DNA of 64,000 bases from Tenrec ecaudatus (GCF_050624435.1 NC_134539.1:49384001-49448000); one strand, 5' to 3'. Counted from the stretch's first letter, positions 11,066 to 21,834 are shown. Notes: a model not told the origin generated them from the sequence alone. Made by a program: numbers and translations.

Positions 11066-11657
11066 GATGCGCTCGATTCCATTTACATGAAAGTAAATGA
11101 GAGGCAAGACTAGCCCATGGGCATAGGGTCAAGGTAAAGTTATCTTTAGAGAACTCTCGAAGGGAGAGCATTTTCATCTCACTGGCGATGACACAGGGAG
11201 TTCCCTTTCTGCCATTCACTGAGCTGCACCCCGTGATCACTGTACTCTGGGTTGGACTTAAATAAAAGCAGGGCCAGACCAAAGGTGAGGCCACTGGAGT
11301 GGTGGGCCCGGCTGCCTGTAAGGGGTAAGGAGTACTTTATAGAATGCATTTTAAAATAATAATAAAAAGGACTAAAAAAGGTTGATTTTTTTTCCCCATC
11401 ATTGGATCTTAAGAATATCGTCTTTAATATTTATTTGAGTTTCAGCTTATGAGAAGGATTTCTTTCTGGAAACATAATAGATGGCAATTTGATTTTTAGC
11501 AAATTTGGGATAATTTTATGCAGCACACGGTATACTGTTGTGTCCGTCTCAGTGCTGTCAGTGAATAACCTTTGCTGCATATCGGCATGTTGGGTGGATG
11601 TAATTTGTGTTGGCAGATGGAAAGCTAGTTCAGTGGAGACCACCCGTTAACCTAGGC

Positions 11658-11848
11658 CAGCAGTTCTCAAACTGTGGGTCACGACCCCTTTGGGTATAAA
11701 ACCAGCCCTTCACAGCTTTCACCTGATTCATAACAGTAGCAAAATTACAGTGAGGAAGTAGCAACAAAAATGATTTTATGGTGGGGGGGTCATCGCCATG
11801 AGGAACTGTATGAAAGGGTTGCAACATTAGGAAGGTTGAGATCACCTG
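11658..11848 (-). mobile_element. SPIN-type hAT MITE, inverted
   Basis: A 191-bp copy in the opposite orientation. The ends are CAGCAGTTCTCAAACTGTGG and GGTTGAGATCACCTG, and the interior has GTGGGTCACGACCCCTTTGG. The flanks ACCTAGGC and GCCTAGGA share six of eight bases, a decayed 8-bp target duplication. Confidence 0.85.
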
Positions 11849-12310
11849 GCCTAGGAGTTCTTTTAATTAATGAATTCGTCTCACCTGTTTCTGGGGACTA
11901 CAGCTAAACTGTCCATGATTTGGGGAGGATAAATAAAAAAGCAGAGGTTGGTATTAGGGGAGCAACTTCAAAATATGGGAGACCCGTCCTACGATGATCT
12001 TCTCCCCTGACTGCTCTTTTGTGCTGAATGGGTCAGGCCAACGGGTAACCTCCGTTCCATTGCTTACGTGTTTCCAGGGAACGGGGTCTTCATCAGACTG
12101 ACCTTCTGACCTCCCCTTCATCCAGTAGGAGGTGCAAATCTGATGAAATTAAACTGGAATACAAGGAAAAACTTAGTATATTGTAGCTCAAATCCTTCTG
12201 GGCGTTTTGGCCTTTTTGAGCAGGTTTGCTCCATTTCGCATGACCCTACAGAGTCCTTTCTACTTAGATGGAAGAAGGCAAGTTCCAGTCCAGAGTTAAA
12301 GGGTCCAGGC

Positions 12311-12503
12311 CAGTGGTTCTCAACCTTCCTAATGCCGCGGACCCTTTAATACAGTTCCTCGTGTTGTGGTGACCCCCAACCACAAAGTTGTTTTCATTGC
12401 TGCTTCATCACTGTCATTTTGCTCCAGTTATAAATCAGGCTACTCCTGTGAAAGGGTCGATCGACCTTTACAGGGGTCGCGACCTTCAGGTTGAGAACTG
12501 CTG
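12311..12503 (+). mobile_element. SPIN-type hAT MITE
   Basis: A 193-bp copy from CAGTGGTTCTCAACC to GGTTGAGAACTGCTG. The 8-bp target duplication is GTCCAGGC and GTCTAGGC, with one mismatch. The TCTAG core fits the hAT target preference. It lies only 460 bp from the inverted copy at 11658. Confidence 0.9.
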
Positions 12504-12662
12504 GTCTAGGCAATAAATTTTATTTAGAGGTGAAGTAATTAGGAATTTCATCTGAAGCCAGTAGTGAAACTCAACCTCCAACTTAGCATAATTTGGAAGG
12601 ATCTTTTGATCACCATTCCATTGATTTTAGCAAATCCAGTGTCTTTTTGGATTTAGTTTATT

Positions 12663-13750
12663 TTTTAAAGATCATTTTGTTGGGGCCTCTTACTGCTCTT
12701 AAAACAATCCATACATCATTTGTATCAAGCATCTATGTACATATGTTGCCATCATTATTTTATAAACACTTTCTATTTGAGCCCTTGATATCGCGACCTC
12801 TTTTTTCCCTCCCACTCCCTTTCCCACCCTCGTGACCCTTGATAAATTATAAGTTATAATTATTTTCGTATCTTAATACCAACCGCTGTCTCTCTTCCCC
12901 CAAGGTTTCTGTTTTTCATCCCCCTGGGAGAGGTGTGTCGTGGTGGTATTAGGCTCGCTGCGAAGATATACTCAGGCCAGAGGGAAAGAAAGGAGAAATT
13001 TCTTCTGTGCTTCTGAGGGTGCTTCACGAGTCCCTCACCACCCCCCAATCCCCCTGCCGCCAAGCCACACTGCCCCGGAGGGAGGGGAGAGCAGAGAAGG
13101 GGACGACAGAAGAATCTTGAACTCCCAGACAAGGTTCATGGTTCCCCAGCTGAGGCCTGAGAAGTCATGCCTATCTGGTGAAGAGCAGGTTTTTAAGCTG
13201 TTCAGAAGGGTAAACAAGAAGGGAGGGGTCAGGAGCTGCAGCTGCAGGGGCTTAAGTAGTCTCCATCTGTGAAATTCTGAGGTAGGGTGGTGTCTTGATC
13301 GGCCCACCTGGCAGTGAGAAGGGGACTCATTGTCCTGGAGCCCTTTTGTCTCCTGATAAGGGCAGGTCAGGCTGTTCCTAATGCCCCCCACTGGTACCTG
13401 ACCCAACAGTTATATGTTGTTCATGTAACTTACCTTCCCCCTACTCCTCCTGGTATTGCTACTACCATTTCTGTTCCTGAGGGTTTTATCTGACCTGAAT
13501 TCTGCGTGTTGTGAGCTCTTACCTGCACCTGTGTACATGCCGAGGTCTAACCCGAAGTGAAAGACATGACTGGGGTCATGAGCATGGGGGTTGAGGAAGC
13601 CTCAAGGAACCAGAGGAATATTGTGTGTTTCATCGGAGCTACAATGCACCCTGGTTGACTCATCCCTTCCTGTGACCCTTCTGTGAGGGGATGTTCCATT
13701 GTCTACAGATGGGTTTTGGGTCACTGCTCCGGCCATCCTTCTTCTGGTCT
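12663..13750 (-). mobile_element. Young L1 3' end, interrupted by an LTR
   Basis: Reverse-oriented L1 3' UTR from its tail at 12663 (ATCATTTTGTTGGGGCC) through the T- and C-rich segment. It is interrupted at 12936-13408 by LTR-like DNA. It resumes with TTATATGTTG and continues to the GGGATGTTCCATTGTCTACA landmark near 13690. Confidence 0.75.
12936..13408 (-). mobile_element. Probable solo LTR inside an L1
   Basis: About 473 bp of non-L1 sequence splits an otherwise continuous L1 3' UTR. Its ends read TGTCGTGG on the left and CCCAACA on the right, giving the TG...CA form of an LTR. The interior is purine-rich and unlike L1. No target duplication is clear, so the class is unassigned (ERV1-like by appearance). 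No viral gene is present. Confidence 0.5.
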
Positions 13751-14019
13751 TAAATTTGTTTATTATAACCTTGTGTAAAGTAATACTTTGTTTTTACCTA
13801 GTTAAAAGTCAGCCTTTTGCTTGAAGAATATAAACATTTCTCATTTTAAGATCAAAACTGATGGGATTTTTTTTACTATTCTTCCATCAGCTTGATATGA
13901 GTGTAAGTGGAGAAATATTGCTACAAAAATCATAGAAACCTTTATAAAACAAAAATCTCAAAATGAAAAGTTGATTCTCAGCATACCCTCCTTTTAGGTG
14001 TATACACTTTGGGAAGCAG

Positions 14020-14480
14020 TGCCTCCATTTCTCTAGCCCAGCGATTCATTATACCCCTTTTCAGTCCTCTTTGATGTTGGGAACAAAGAGGTGGAAGAAG
14101 GGGCAAGACTAGGATGATATGGGCTGAGGTGTCCCCGTGAGCTTCTTATAGGACAGCCTTGGCTATCTTGGAAGACCAAGCAGGGACATTGTTGTGATGG
14201 ATAAAAAAATGCCTGAGCACAACTTTTCTGGATTTTTTCTCCCCAACATAGTTTTCAGTTGTCTTCAGTGCTTCAAGAAAATCTGTCAATATCACCCCTT
14301 TCCCTTTGGGATCCAGGGGGTGAAAAAGAGCCCAAACCTCCCACACTGGACTCTGCCATGAAGGTCACTGGCCCAGCAGATTCCTTCAGAAGCCACTGTT
14401 TTGATTGGACCTTCTTGTGTTGTCTGATGTAAAGACATGTTTAAATTAAACACGTTTTATTTGGAATAAACCTTTTTATT
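14020..14480 (-). mobile_element. Mariner relic with transposase fragment
   Basis: On the minus strand a 66-residue open piece (14146-14346) reads GVILTDFLEALKTTENY, then FIHHNNVPAWSS. This resembles the mariner DD34D transposase around its second catalytic residue (usual form HDNAPAH). The canonical Asp is Asn here and the frame stops soon after. A related longer copy lies at 58735-59345. Confidence 0.55.
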
Positions 14481-14514
14481 TGTGTTCATGAACTAGAACC
14501 CTTGTAGCAATACT

Positions 14515-14660
14515 TTTAAAAAATAGTTTTATTAATATAAAATTCGCGTATCATACACTTGCACAGTTCAATCACATTTATGAAGAGTTGTATGGGCATC
14601 GCAGTCCGTTACAGTGTCCCTTCCCCCCTCCCGCATGCTTGGTTTGTAGCAGTACGTTCT
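14515..14660 (-). mobile_element. Old L1M 3' UTR fragment
   Basis: Degenerate 'tacacttgcacagttcaatc' and 'acatttatgaagagttgt' sequence, similar to old L1 3' UTRs. It ends about 200 bp before the next HSDL2 exon. Confidence 0.45.
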
Positions 14661-14857
14661 GGCTTATCTTTGTATGCTTCAGGTGCCATGGATGCACTGA
14701 AGCTTATCTTGGTCAAACCTAGGTCTGATTGACTGCTAGTGAGTGAGTCTGTGTGGCTCTGATAGGAGTCGACACTGGTTTTGGGGGTTTTGGGGAGGGG
14801 GGTTGGTGGCCTCACAGCCTAGGCACTAAGGACATCTCAATGCAAAATGTTTTCCAG

Positions 14858-15007
14858 GTGCTATTCCAGCCTTCAAAGAAGGGAAGCAGGACACCAAACC
14901 CAAGCAACGCTCTGGGCCCGTGGAAGAGACGTTTAGAATTGTCAAGGAGTCTCTCAGTGATGACGTTGTCAAAGCCACTCAGGCAGTCTATCAGTTTGAG
15001 CTCTCAG
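14858..15007 (+). CDS. HSDL2: HSDL2 coding exon (start of SCP2-like domain)
   Basis: This 150-nt exon encodes AIPAFKEGKQDTKPKQRSG followed by PVEETFRIVKESLSDDVVKA and TQAVYQFELS. The first part is the charged, variable linker. From VEETF onward it is the start of the SCP2 (sterol carrier protein 2) fold, matching human HSDL2 (VEETFRIVKDSLSDDVVKA) almost exactly. The acceptor is TGTTTTCCAG and the donor is CTCAG|GTAATT. Two bases finish a glycine codon and a terminal G is passed on, so phase 1 is kept. The SCP2 fold provides a hydrophobic tunnel that binds lipids and acyl-CoAs; that role is family knowledge, not visible here. Confidence 0.95.
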
Positions 15008-15429
15008 GTAATTGCCATGCCAGTCCTCTGGGCTTCTGTGAAGCACCACAGGACATCATCCCCTTGGATAGTTGGCTGTAACCAGGACCCTCACATCAGA
15101 AGAGAAACTAAGGGATGTGTTTCAAAGTTAAGGTCATGCAATAAAATTTCTTTACATGTACTTTCAATGTTAAATAACTCCTTGGCCTATGTAATTGAGA
15201 AAAACTTCTCAAGGGCATATGGATTGTGGCAGGTAGTGTAATGCAACTATTTATCTTCAACAATTCCCTCAGTGTGGCTAGCTTTTTAAACTTCTCAATA
15301 TTTTTCTTCTTAGTGCTCCTTAGAATCCATGGTAAAGTGCCTTAGTGATTCTCTTGCTTGTTTAGACTCCCTGCCTAAACCCTTTGTGTTTGTGCCATTG
15401 CCTATCCAAACCCTGTTGTTTGTTGTTAG

Positions 15430-15650
15430 GTACCGCGGGTTCATCTCCTCATCAGTGATTCTAGGTACAGTAGAATGAACACTGCCTGGTCCTGCACCGC
15501 CCTCCCCATTGTTCCTAGGTTTGAACCCACTGTGGCAGCTACTGGGCCAGTCCACCTTGTCAAGAGGGTTCCACTTTCCCGCTGCCCCACTGCTCTACCA
15601 CGCATGATGTCCTGTTCCAGGGACCGATCTCGCTTGATAAATCAGTCCTA
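15430..15650 (-). mobile_element. RTE/BovB-like LINE fragment
   Basis: Reverse-strand RTE: TTGTTGTTAGGTACCG, ACTGCCTGGTCCTGCACC, then GCATGATGTCCTGTTCCAGG. It lies in the 2.2-kb intron between exons 14858-15007 and 17235-17363. Confidence 0.7.
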
Positions 15651-15961
15651 AAGCAGCTACCTGACTGCCTCATGGTTGCGTTCTGCCAGAGGGAGCAAGC
15701 AGGTCACCTGTTTGTCTGTAACAGTAGCTGTTCATCATGGGCTCTCCCAGTTAGGCTCTAAGCAGTCCCTCAGAATTTGCTTTGTGGTCAACTTAATGCC
15801 TCTTTCCACAATGACTACTTTAAAAACCTTAGTGTTCCTCAAACTTTTCGCTTCACCATTGCTAGTGGTAGGTCATTCTCATTCCTCTGTTAGGTTGTAG
15901 ACATCTTCAGATAGAAATTGTTTCAGCTTCCTGCCATCAAATACCAAACCAGCCTCTAGAG

Positions 15962-16139
15962 CAGCGGTTCTCAACCCTCCTCATGCCACGACCCTTTAAT
16001 ACAGTTCCTCTTGGGGTGGTGACCCCAACCATAACTTTGTTTCCATTGTTACTTCATCACTGTCATTTTGCTACTGCTATGAATTGGGCAACTCTTGTGA
16101 AAGGGTAGTTCAACGCCCAAAGGGGTCACGACCCACAGG
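15962..16139 (+). mobile_element. SPIN-type hAT MITE, 3'-truncated
   Basis: Starts with CAGCGGTTCTCAACCC after CTCTAGAG and follows the SPIN pattern to GGGGTCACGACCCACAGGT. Its last 13-15 bp are missing, replaced directly by a mariner fragment. The right target duplication is therefore lost. Confidence 0.85.
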
Positions 16140-16350
16140 TCGGCCATCGCAAACAACAAGGTTTGAGCGAAACTGCTATCATGAAAAAATTCACTGTAAC
16201 CAGAGAGAACCTCCTAGGAGACGCTACTGGGTGCACTAACTCAGAGTGAGTTGCTTGATGCTCACCTAGCAGGGAAAATGAGTCCTATAAAAGCTACATG
16301 AAGCGAAGCTTTTTTCCATTTGGGGGGGATACCCCCCATACACACACATA
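16140..16350 (-). mobile_element. Mariner end fragment
   Basis: Matches the right-hand end of the mariner at 24163-25285: GGCCATCGCAAACAAC, CTGGGTGCACTAACTCAGAG, GATGCTCACCTAGCAGGG, and the G-run end GGGGGGGATA. Only about 210 bp is present. A simple-repeat stretch of CA, TA and C runs follows to 16380. Confidence 0.75.
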
Positions 16351-16957
16351 TATATGTATAACCCCCCCCACCCCCATAGGTACACTCCCACACCCTCCCA
16401 TGCCTGTTCAGTCTGCATTTGTTTATCCAGGCAGCTCCTTGTAGATCACCATGTTGATCTTGCAGGACAGGATATATAAGAGTACATGGTATTTTTTTAA
16501 GGAGAATATAAAAGACAACAACGGCACAAAGACACGGACATGTCATCTGGACAAGCAAGGCCATTAACCAAAGTCTCAATAATGGGTCCAAGGATCAGGA
16601 TCCACTTTGAGTAGCAGAATTCCGGATCCCATTTTCTCTGTCTCAAGGAGTTTGCTCCCCAACTGACTTACCCTGCAGCTTCCTTTCCAACATTTACATT
16701 CCAGTCCAACTCCTCAAACATGTTGTGCAGTTGATTCTGGTTTTTTTGCATATCTCATTCCCATTGCCTAAAATATGTTTCCACTTCCCTGTCAAGCTAA
16801 CTCTCGGTTTTTAAATCCCAGCTTCAATGGAGTTTTCCTGGTTCTTTATAAATACGCTCCCATGTCTTCCTCCTAGTCTTCATTTGTAAGCCGAACCATG
16901 TTTTTCTGGTTTATTGCAGCATCGTCAGCGCCTCGTACCCTGGCTGGCATATAATAA

Positions 16958-17075
16958 ACCACATTCTGTCACTGAGTCGATTCGCACTCACCGGACCCTA
17001 TAGGATGGTAGAACTGCCCCTGTTGCCTTTCCAGACTGTAACTACAGGAGTAGAAAGCCCGGTCTTTCTCCCAGC
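16958..17075 (-). mobile_element. AfroSINE 3' half, inverted
   Basis: Reverse AfroSINE: CACTGAGTCGATTCGCACTC, ACCCTATAGGATGGTAGAAC and CAGACTGTAACTACAGGAGT. It lies 160 bp upstream of an HSDL2 exon. Confidence 0.75.
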
Positions 17076-17234
17076 ACATAATCAGTTGTTAATGAGTATT
17101 TGCTGACTTTGATTGAAACAAGCCCGAGCCTTTTAACTTGGTAAACCGCATTATGGCTAATGGTAGCCATGACTGAGTTTAAGAAGAACAGGCCTCCGTT
17201 GACATTGACTTGTCTGTATTGATCTCCCGTGTAG

Positions 17235-17363
17235 GTGATGATGGCGGAACCTGGTTTCTTGATCTCAAACACAAGGGTGGCAGTGTTGGATTCGGAGAAC
17301 CTGCTGAGCGGGCAGATGTGGTGATGAGTATGTCTACTGAAGATTTTGTAAAAATGTTTTCTG
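17235..17363 (+). CDS. HSDL2: HSDL2 coding exon (SCP2-like domain core)
   Basis: This 129-nt exon encodes DDGGTWFLDLKHKGGSVGFG, then EPAERADVVMSMSTEDFVKM and FS. The GTWFLDLK strand and the ADVVMSMSTEDFVKMFSG segment are hallmarks of the SCP2 domain in HSDL2; human has GTWFLDLKSKGGNVGYGEP and VVMSMTTDDFVKMFSG. The acceptor is CTCCCGTGTAG and the donor is TTCTG|GTAAGT. The phase is 1 at both ends, so skipping this exon would keep the frame but remove the core of the domain. The aligned substitutions (H/S, S/N, F/Y, S/T, E/D) are conservative. Confidence 0.96.
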
Positions 17364-17756
17364 GTAAGTTTCATGGGCTTACTTATTTGAGGAAAATTTA
17401 GTTTTGCTTTGGCTCTTAACATGTAGTCAAGCCCGTCGATGTTTGCAGTGGCGGCATCTTAGCAGGTGTGGAGGTTGGAGAGCACGCAGTCCGAGGAGGG
17501 CCGTTCTTACTGCCCCTTTCACCACATCCAGCTAACGGAGTGGGTTTCCCTGTCTGCGTTACGGAGACGCCAGTAAGAGAATGTTGGGAACAGAGCGAAG
17601 TCAAAATGACTTCTGGGTTTCGTTAGGTCATGGAGGGACCAGCCACCCACCATGGCCCAGGGACTGGATCTGTGGAATCCCTAACCCAGAGAGCCTTTTA
17701 CATGTTTTTTTATGTTGCCCATGGGTTTCTAGTTGTGCCACACACCAAAAATTTTA

Positions 17757-19893
17757 CCATATATACTCAAATATATGCCGACCCGAGTAGAAGCCGAGGT
17801 ACCTAATTATTACCAGGGAAACCAGAAAAACTGATTGACTCGAGTATAAGCCTAGGGTGGAAAATGCAGAAGCTATTGGTGAGTTTCAATAATCAAAACA
17901 AATGAAAATAAAATTACTAAAAATTGAGACATCAGTGGGGTCATGTATTTAAATGTTTATTTTAAATAAAAAACATAAATAAAAAGGACAAGTCATTTAA
18001 CATTAGTAAACCAGCACAGTAAGTGGAAAATAGGTTCAACAAAAACAATAAGGTAAAAACAATGATACCTTAAGAGTACTATTCCCTGAGCTCAATCAGC
18101 AACCAAGCTAAAATGTAAAGAGTTAAAATTCTTCAAAACTGGATTCCTTATCACCATCTGTATCCCAGTGCAGAGCTTCAGCTGGTGTGAGGTCATCATA
18201 GACGCTGTCCTTGCTGAGATCCGTCATCACCATCACTGCTGTCATTTTCATACAAAGCACACTCTTCACTGCCATCCATCGCATTACTAATACTACATTT
18301 CTGGAAGACATGTCACACTATGTCTTCTGGAATGTCTTCCCATGCATCTTGAGCCCACTTTGCTATTAACTCTATGTCAGGCTTCATGAGAGTTCCTCCT
18401 TTTGTTATTCGGGCTTGACCAGATGACATCCATTCATGCCACATCCTTCGCACACGGTCTTTAAAAGGCTTATTCAAAGATACATCCAGAGGCTGCAGAA
18501 CAGATATAAGCCCACCTGGAAAACAGCTAAAGAAACTTTACTAGATTTTGCCAGTTTTTTTATGTCATCCGATAGGTGGGCTCTGAACATATCTCAAACA
18601 AGTAACGATGGCTTTTTCTTTAAGGCTGCTCCTGGTCATCAGTTCTAAATTTCTTCCAGCCATTTTTTGGTTCCGTCTTCATCATCCAGCCTTTAACATG
18701 TGCACGCACAGTAATTCTTGGTGGGAAATTGATCTTTTTAGGCAAGGTCTTTCTTTTAAAAATAGTGGCAGCACGCAGCTTAGTTCCATTAGCCAAACAT
18801 GATAGAACAACTGTAAAGTGTCTTTTTTCATTTCCTGTGGTTTTGAAAAAAATGTTTTATTTTCCTAAACTTGCCACAGTTCTGTTGCTTGGAAGATCAA
18901 AAGTCATGGCAGTTTCATCCATATTCCCAATATCTGCCAGGTCATAATTATAAATCCTTCTTGGTTTTATAATAAATGACTGGAATGACATAATATTTTC
19001 ATCAAGGTCTTGTGGCAATTTCTGGGAATCTTTGTTCTTTGTCTCAATCATAGTAAGCCAAACCTATTCATGAAGCGGGTACACCATCCTGCTGACGCAG
19101 CAAAATGTTCAATGCCTGGTGCTTTATATTTGTCATCCTTAGCCATTTGTAGAGCTTGTATGCGGATTCCCATGCGTGTTACTCAGTAACCATTTTGACG
19201 ACACTCCATAACCCATTTATGCAATTCACTCTCTAGAGCCCCATAAAAAGACGTTAAACCACGATGAGGTTTTTTAGCTTTTGGAATCTGTTCCAAGTCA
19301 GCCTTCATTTTCCACCACTCCCTCACTTGCTTTTCGTCAACCCAGAAGTCCCCACTTATAATACTGTTATTGCTCTCTTCTGCTCTTGACACAACCTTCA
19401 TTTTGAAACCAACCTCATATGACCAGTGTTTTTGTTTTGGTTCGAGAGTATCCGTTTCTAATAGCATAAAAAAACAAGACTTTGAAAAAGAACTTTCATG
19501 GTAATGTGCCCCACCCCCCCATGTGGAGTCTGTGTGAGGGTGGGGGGATGCAGGATGTGAATTAACACAGAGACCAGAGGGGAGAGACAGAGCACAGACA
19601 CAGTTCAGCTGCCGGCATAAATGAATCACTATGGGTGCTTCTGCGAATTGGAGCCATCCACGTCATAAGACGACTCTGATTGGTTAGACATGAGTAAACA
19701 AACATTCAAAGCCCTGCAGTAGTGTCAGTGGGGCTCTGAATGAATAGTGGAGAAACAGCAATCACCCACTAATGGGTGCTCTCCCTTTACCTGGGGAGGG
19801 TGGGGTACCACTGACCCGTGTATAAGCCGAACCCCAGTTTTTAAGCACATTTTTTTGTGCTGAAAAACTCGGCTTATGCACGAGTATATATGA
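17757..19893 (-). mobile_element. Near-full-length Tigger/pogo DNA transposon
   Basis: A 2137-bp element flanked by TA (17755-17756 and 19894-19895). The inverted ends are CCATATATACTCAAATATAT and CACGAGTATATATGA, corresponding to the ends of the copies at 5279 and 50706. A disrupted transposase fills the interior on the minus strand. It lies in the 5.9-kb intron before the last HSDL2 exon. Confidence 0.88.
18123..19629 (-). pseudogene. Disrupted POGK/Tigger-like transposase
   Basis: Read on the minus strand from 19629 down to 18123, the pieces form a pogo-superfamily transposase relic. First comes a Brinker-type DNA-binding region around 19200-19430 (SYEVGFKMKVVSRAEES, then WVDEKQVREWWKMKADLEQI). 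Next comes a spacer. At about 18860-19010 is the start of the DDE domain, with DENIMSFQSFIIKPR and the signature NMDETAMTFDLPS. The acidic C-terminus with DDLTPAEALHWDTDGD is at 18130-18200. A stop codon follows ECRQNGY, and at least one frameshift precedes the DDE part, so it is inactive. The resemblance is to human POGK and mammalian Tigger transposases. Confidence 0.8.
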
Positions 19894-19904
19894 TAGGTTA
19901 TTTT

Positions 19905-20105
19905 TTCTGACCTAAGAAGCCCTAGTGGCATAAAGGTTACGGCACATAGCTAACCCAAAGATTAGTGACTTGAACCCAGAAGCAGTCTGAGGGAGAACAC
20001 TAGGGCAGTCTGTTTCTGTAAATAGTTACAGTCTTGAAGACCCTGGGGGCAGTTCTCCATCCTGTAGGGTCCTTATGAGTTGAAACCAATTTAGTGGTCA
20101 CAAGA
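19905..20105 (+). mobile_element. AfroSINE
   Basis: A nearly full-length, diverged copy: AAGCCCTAGTGGCATAAAGG at the tRNA-like head, GTTACAGTCTTGAAGACCC in the body, GGGTCCTTATGAGTTGAAAC at the tail. It begins ten bases after the Tigger element. Confidence 0.75.
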
Positions 20106-20469
20106 TCATACTACTGAAAGATTACCTGCAGCTAGTTTGGGCTTAGCATCGTATGCAGTCGTTTGGTGAGTGTATTTAAGTATAGATTTGTGCTTGTAAA
20201 AAAAAAACAAGACCAGGCTTTTAATTTTGATAATTTTTTTCACTTAAGATATTGTACTATATTTTGATCTTAATGAATAGATATCACTTTTAATTGTTTA
20301 TAATAATTTGTTTAGTGTTTAAGCAGCTGTTTCTCTATAGATTTTAAACACAATGCTTTGGGCATAGTAGATCCTCAATCAATACTTAGTGACTGACTCT
20401 TACAAATATATTTTTTAGATTTTCCAATGTATTATCAGCTTCAATGTTGAAATGATTATAACTATAGCT

Positions 20470-20660
20470 AATATTTATTATGTAATAAGGATGGGTTAAG
20501 CAATCCTCTCAACAATCCTTTGAGATCAATTACTTTGCCCATTTTACAGAAATGTAAACTGACGCTTTGTTACATTGAACAATAAGCCCAAGGCCGCACA
20601 GTGATTTAGTCAGTGGTGGAGCCAGGATTTAAATCTGAGCTGAGTCCAGACCTGTTTTAT
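20470..20660 (+). mobile_element. MIR SINE
   Basis: Contains CCCATTTTACAGAAATGTAA, CAAGGCCGCACAGTGATTTA and GTGGAGCCAGGATTTAAATC, the conserved core and 3' part of MIR. Confidence 0.8.
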
Positions 20661-20664
20661 TTAT

Positions 20665-21090
20665 TTTCAATCATTTTATTGGGGACTCATACAATTAAAA
20701 AAAAATTTTTTTCACACAACTCTTATCACAGTCCATATATGCATCCATTGTGTAAAGCACATTTGTACAATTGTTTCCCTCGTCGTTCTCAAAACATTTG
20801 CTTTCTACTTGAGTCCTAGGTATCAGCTCCTTATTTTCCCTCTCACTCCCCTCCACCTCCCTCATAAACCCTTGATATTTTATAAATTATTACTATTTTG
20901 TTATATCTTACACTGTACGACATCTCCTTCACCTTTTCTGTTGTCCGTCCCCCAGGGAGGAGGTTATATGTAGATCCTTAGAATCGGTTCCCCCTTTCTA
21001 CCCCACCTTACCTCCACCCTCTGGTATCGCCACTCTTACCACTGGTCCTGAGGGGCTCATCTGTCCTGGATTCCCAAAACTCATGTTTTT
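20665..21090 (-). mobile_element. Young L1 3' end
   Basis: Reverse L1 3' UTR starting at its tail (ATTTTATTGGGGACTCATAC) and running through CTTCACCTTTTCTGTTGTCC, CAGGGAGGAGGTTATATG and the GGTCCTGAGGGGCTCATCTG landmark. It is 5'-truncated. Confidence 0.8.
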
Positions 21091-21529
21091 AATCATTGTT
21101 ATTCTGTCCAATGATGAAAGAACCAAGTGATTATGATTTTTGTTGTTATTATTTTAATTTTTAATTTAGATTTTATTTTTCTAATACTATGTTTCTCATT
21201 TCTATCTTTTTATGAATGTACCCCTGGATCAACTGGGAGAGCGATCCATCAGCTATTTGAGTGTAGGCAGTCCCCAGTGACAAATGAGACTCCTTCCTAA
21301 GTGTGTCTTTCAGTCAAATTTACAGAGGAATTGAGCAGATGCACACAGTTCTTACTTTTTAGTTCAAAAGACTTCAAGAATTTTCAGTGATTTAAAAGCT
21401 ACATGTGCAGCAAGTGAAGGTCATTGTGATGAAGGATTTGTTGCAAGTAGTTCTGTGGTTTCAAAGTGAAGGCAAATTTACCTAACACTGAAGGGCAAGT
21501 GTGAGCTGTCCCTACCGTGCGGATTTCCC

Positions 21530-21635
21530 TGTTTAAACCCACTGGCTGCTCTGCACAGGAAAGAGTTGCAAAGCCTCAGAAACCTGACATTGCGGTCACC
21601 ATGTCCGAGTAGAGTCGGAATCAAATCTATGCTAG
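21530..21635 (+). mobile_element. AfroSINE 3' part
   Basis: AACCCACTGGCTGCTCTGC, AAGCCTCAGAAACCTGAC and AGAGTCGGAATCAAATC fit a diverged AfroSINE body and tail. Confidence 0.6.
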
Positions 21636-21834
21636 TAGGATTTTATATAATGGATATGTTATCAACGTTTAAACTTTAACGTAATCAATTGATCAAATAA
21701 TAGCAATCTCTTCTTTTGGCCAGTAGAGGCCACTGCATGGTAAAGCAATATGATAGAAATAAATTATAAAAGATTGCATCATTTTATTAATATATGGAGA
21801 AGACAGGTATTTGTAGTATATTGTGCTTAGTAGC

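Larger units (their letters stand above)
848..14857 (+). other. HSDL2: HSDL2 intron, 14.0 kb, repeat-rich
   Basis: This intron runs from donor GTAAGATT to acceptor TGTTTTCCAG. Apart from the repeats listed separately and one possible unannotated exon near 3324, I see no gene in it. Non-repeat stretches longer than 300 bases (for example 5750-7700 and 7810-8000) are AT-rich, with stops in all frames. Confidence 0.8.

Noticed and set aside
17210..17401. 63-codon frame starting at an ATG before the HSDL2 exon
   Set aside because: The start lies in the intron. Only 17235-17363 is coding, bounded by GTAG acceptor and GTAAGT donor and matching the SCP2 domain.
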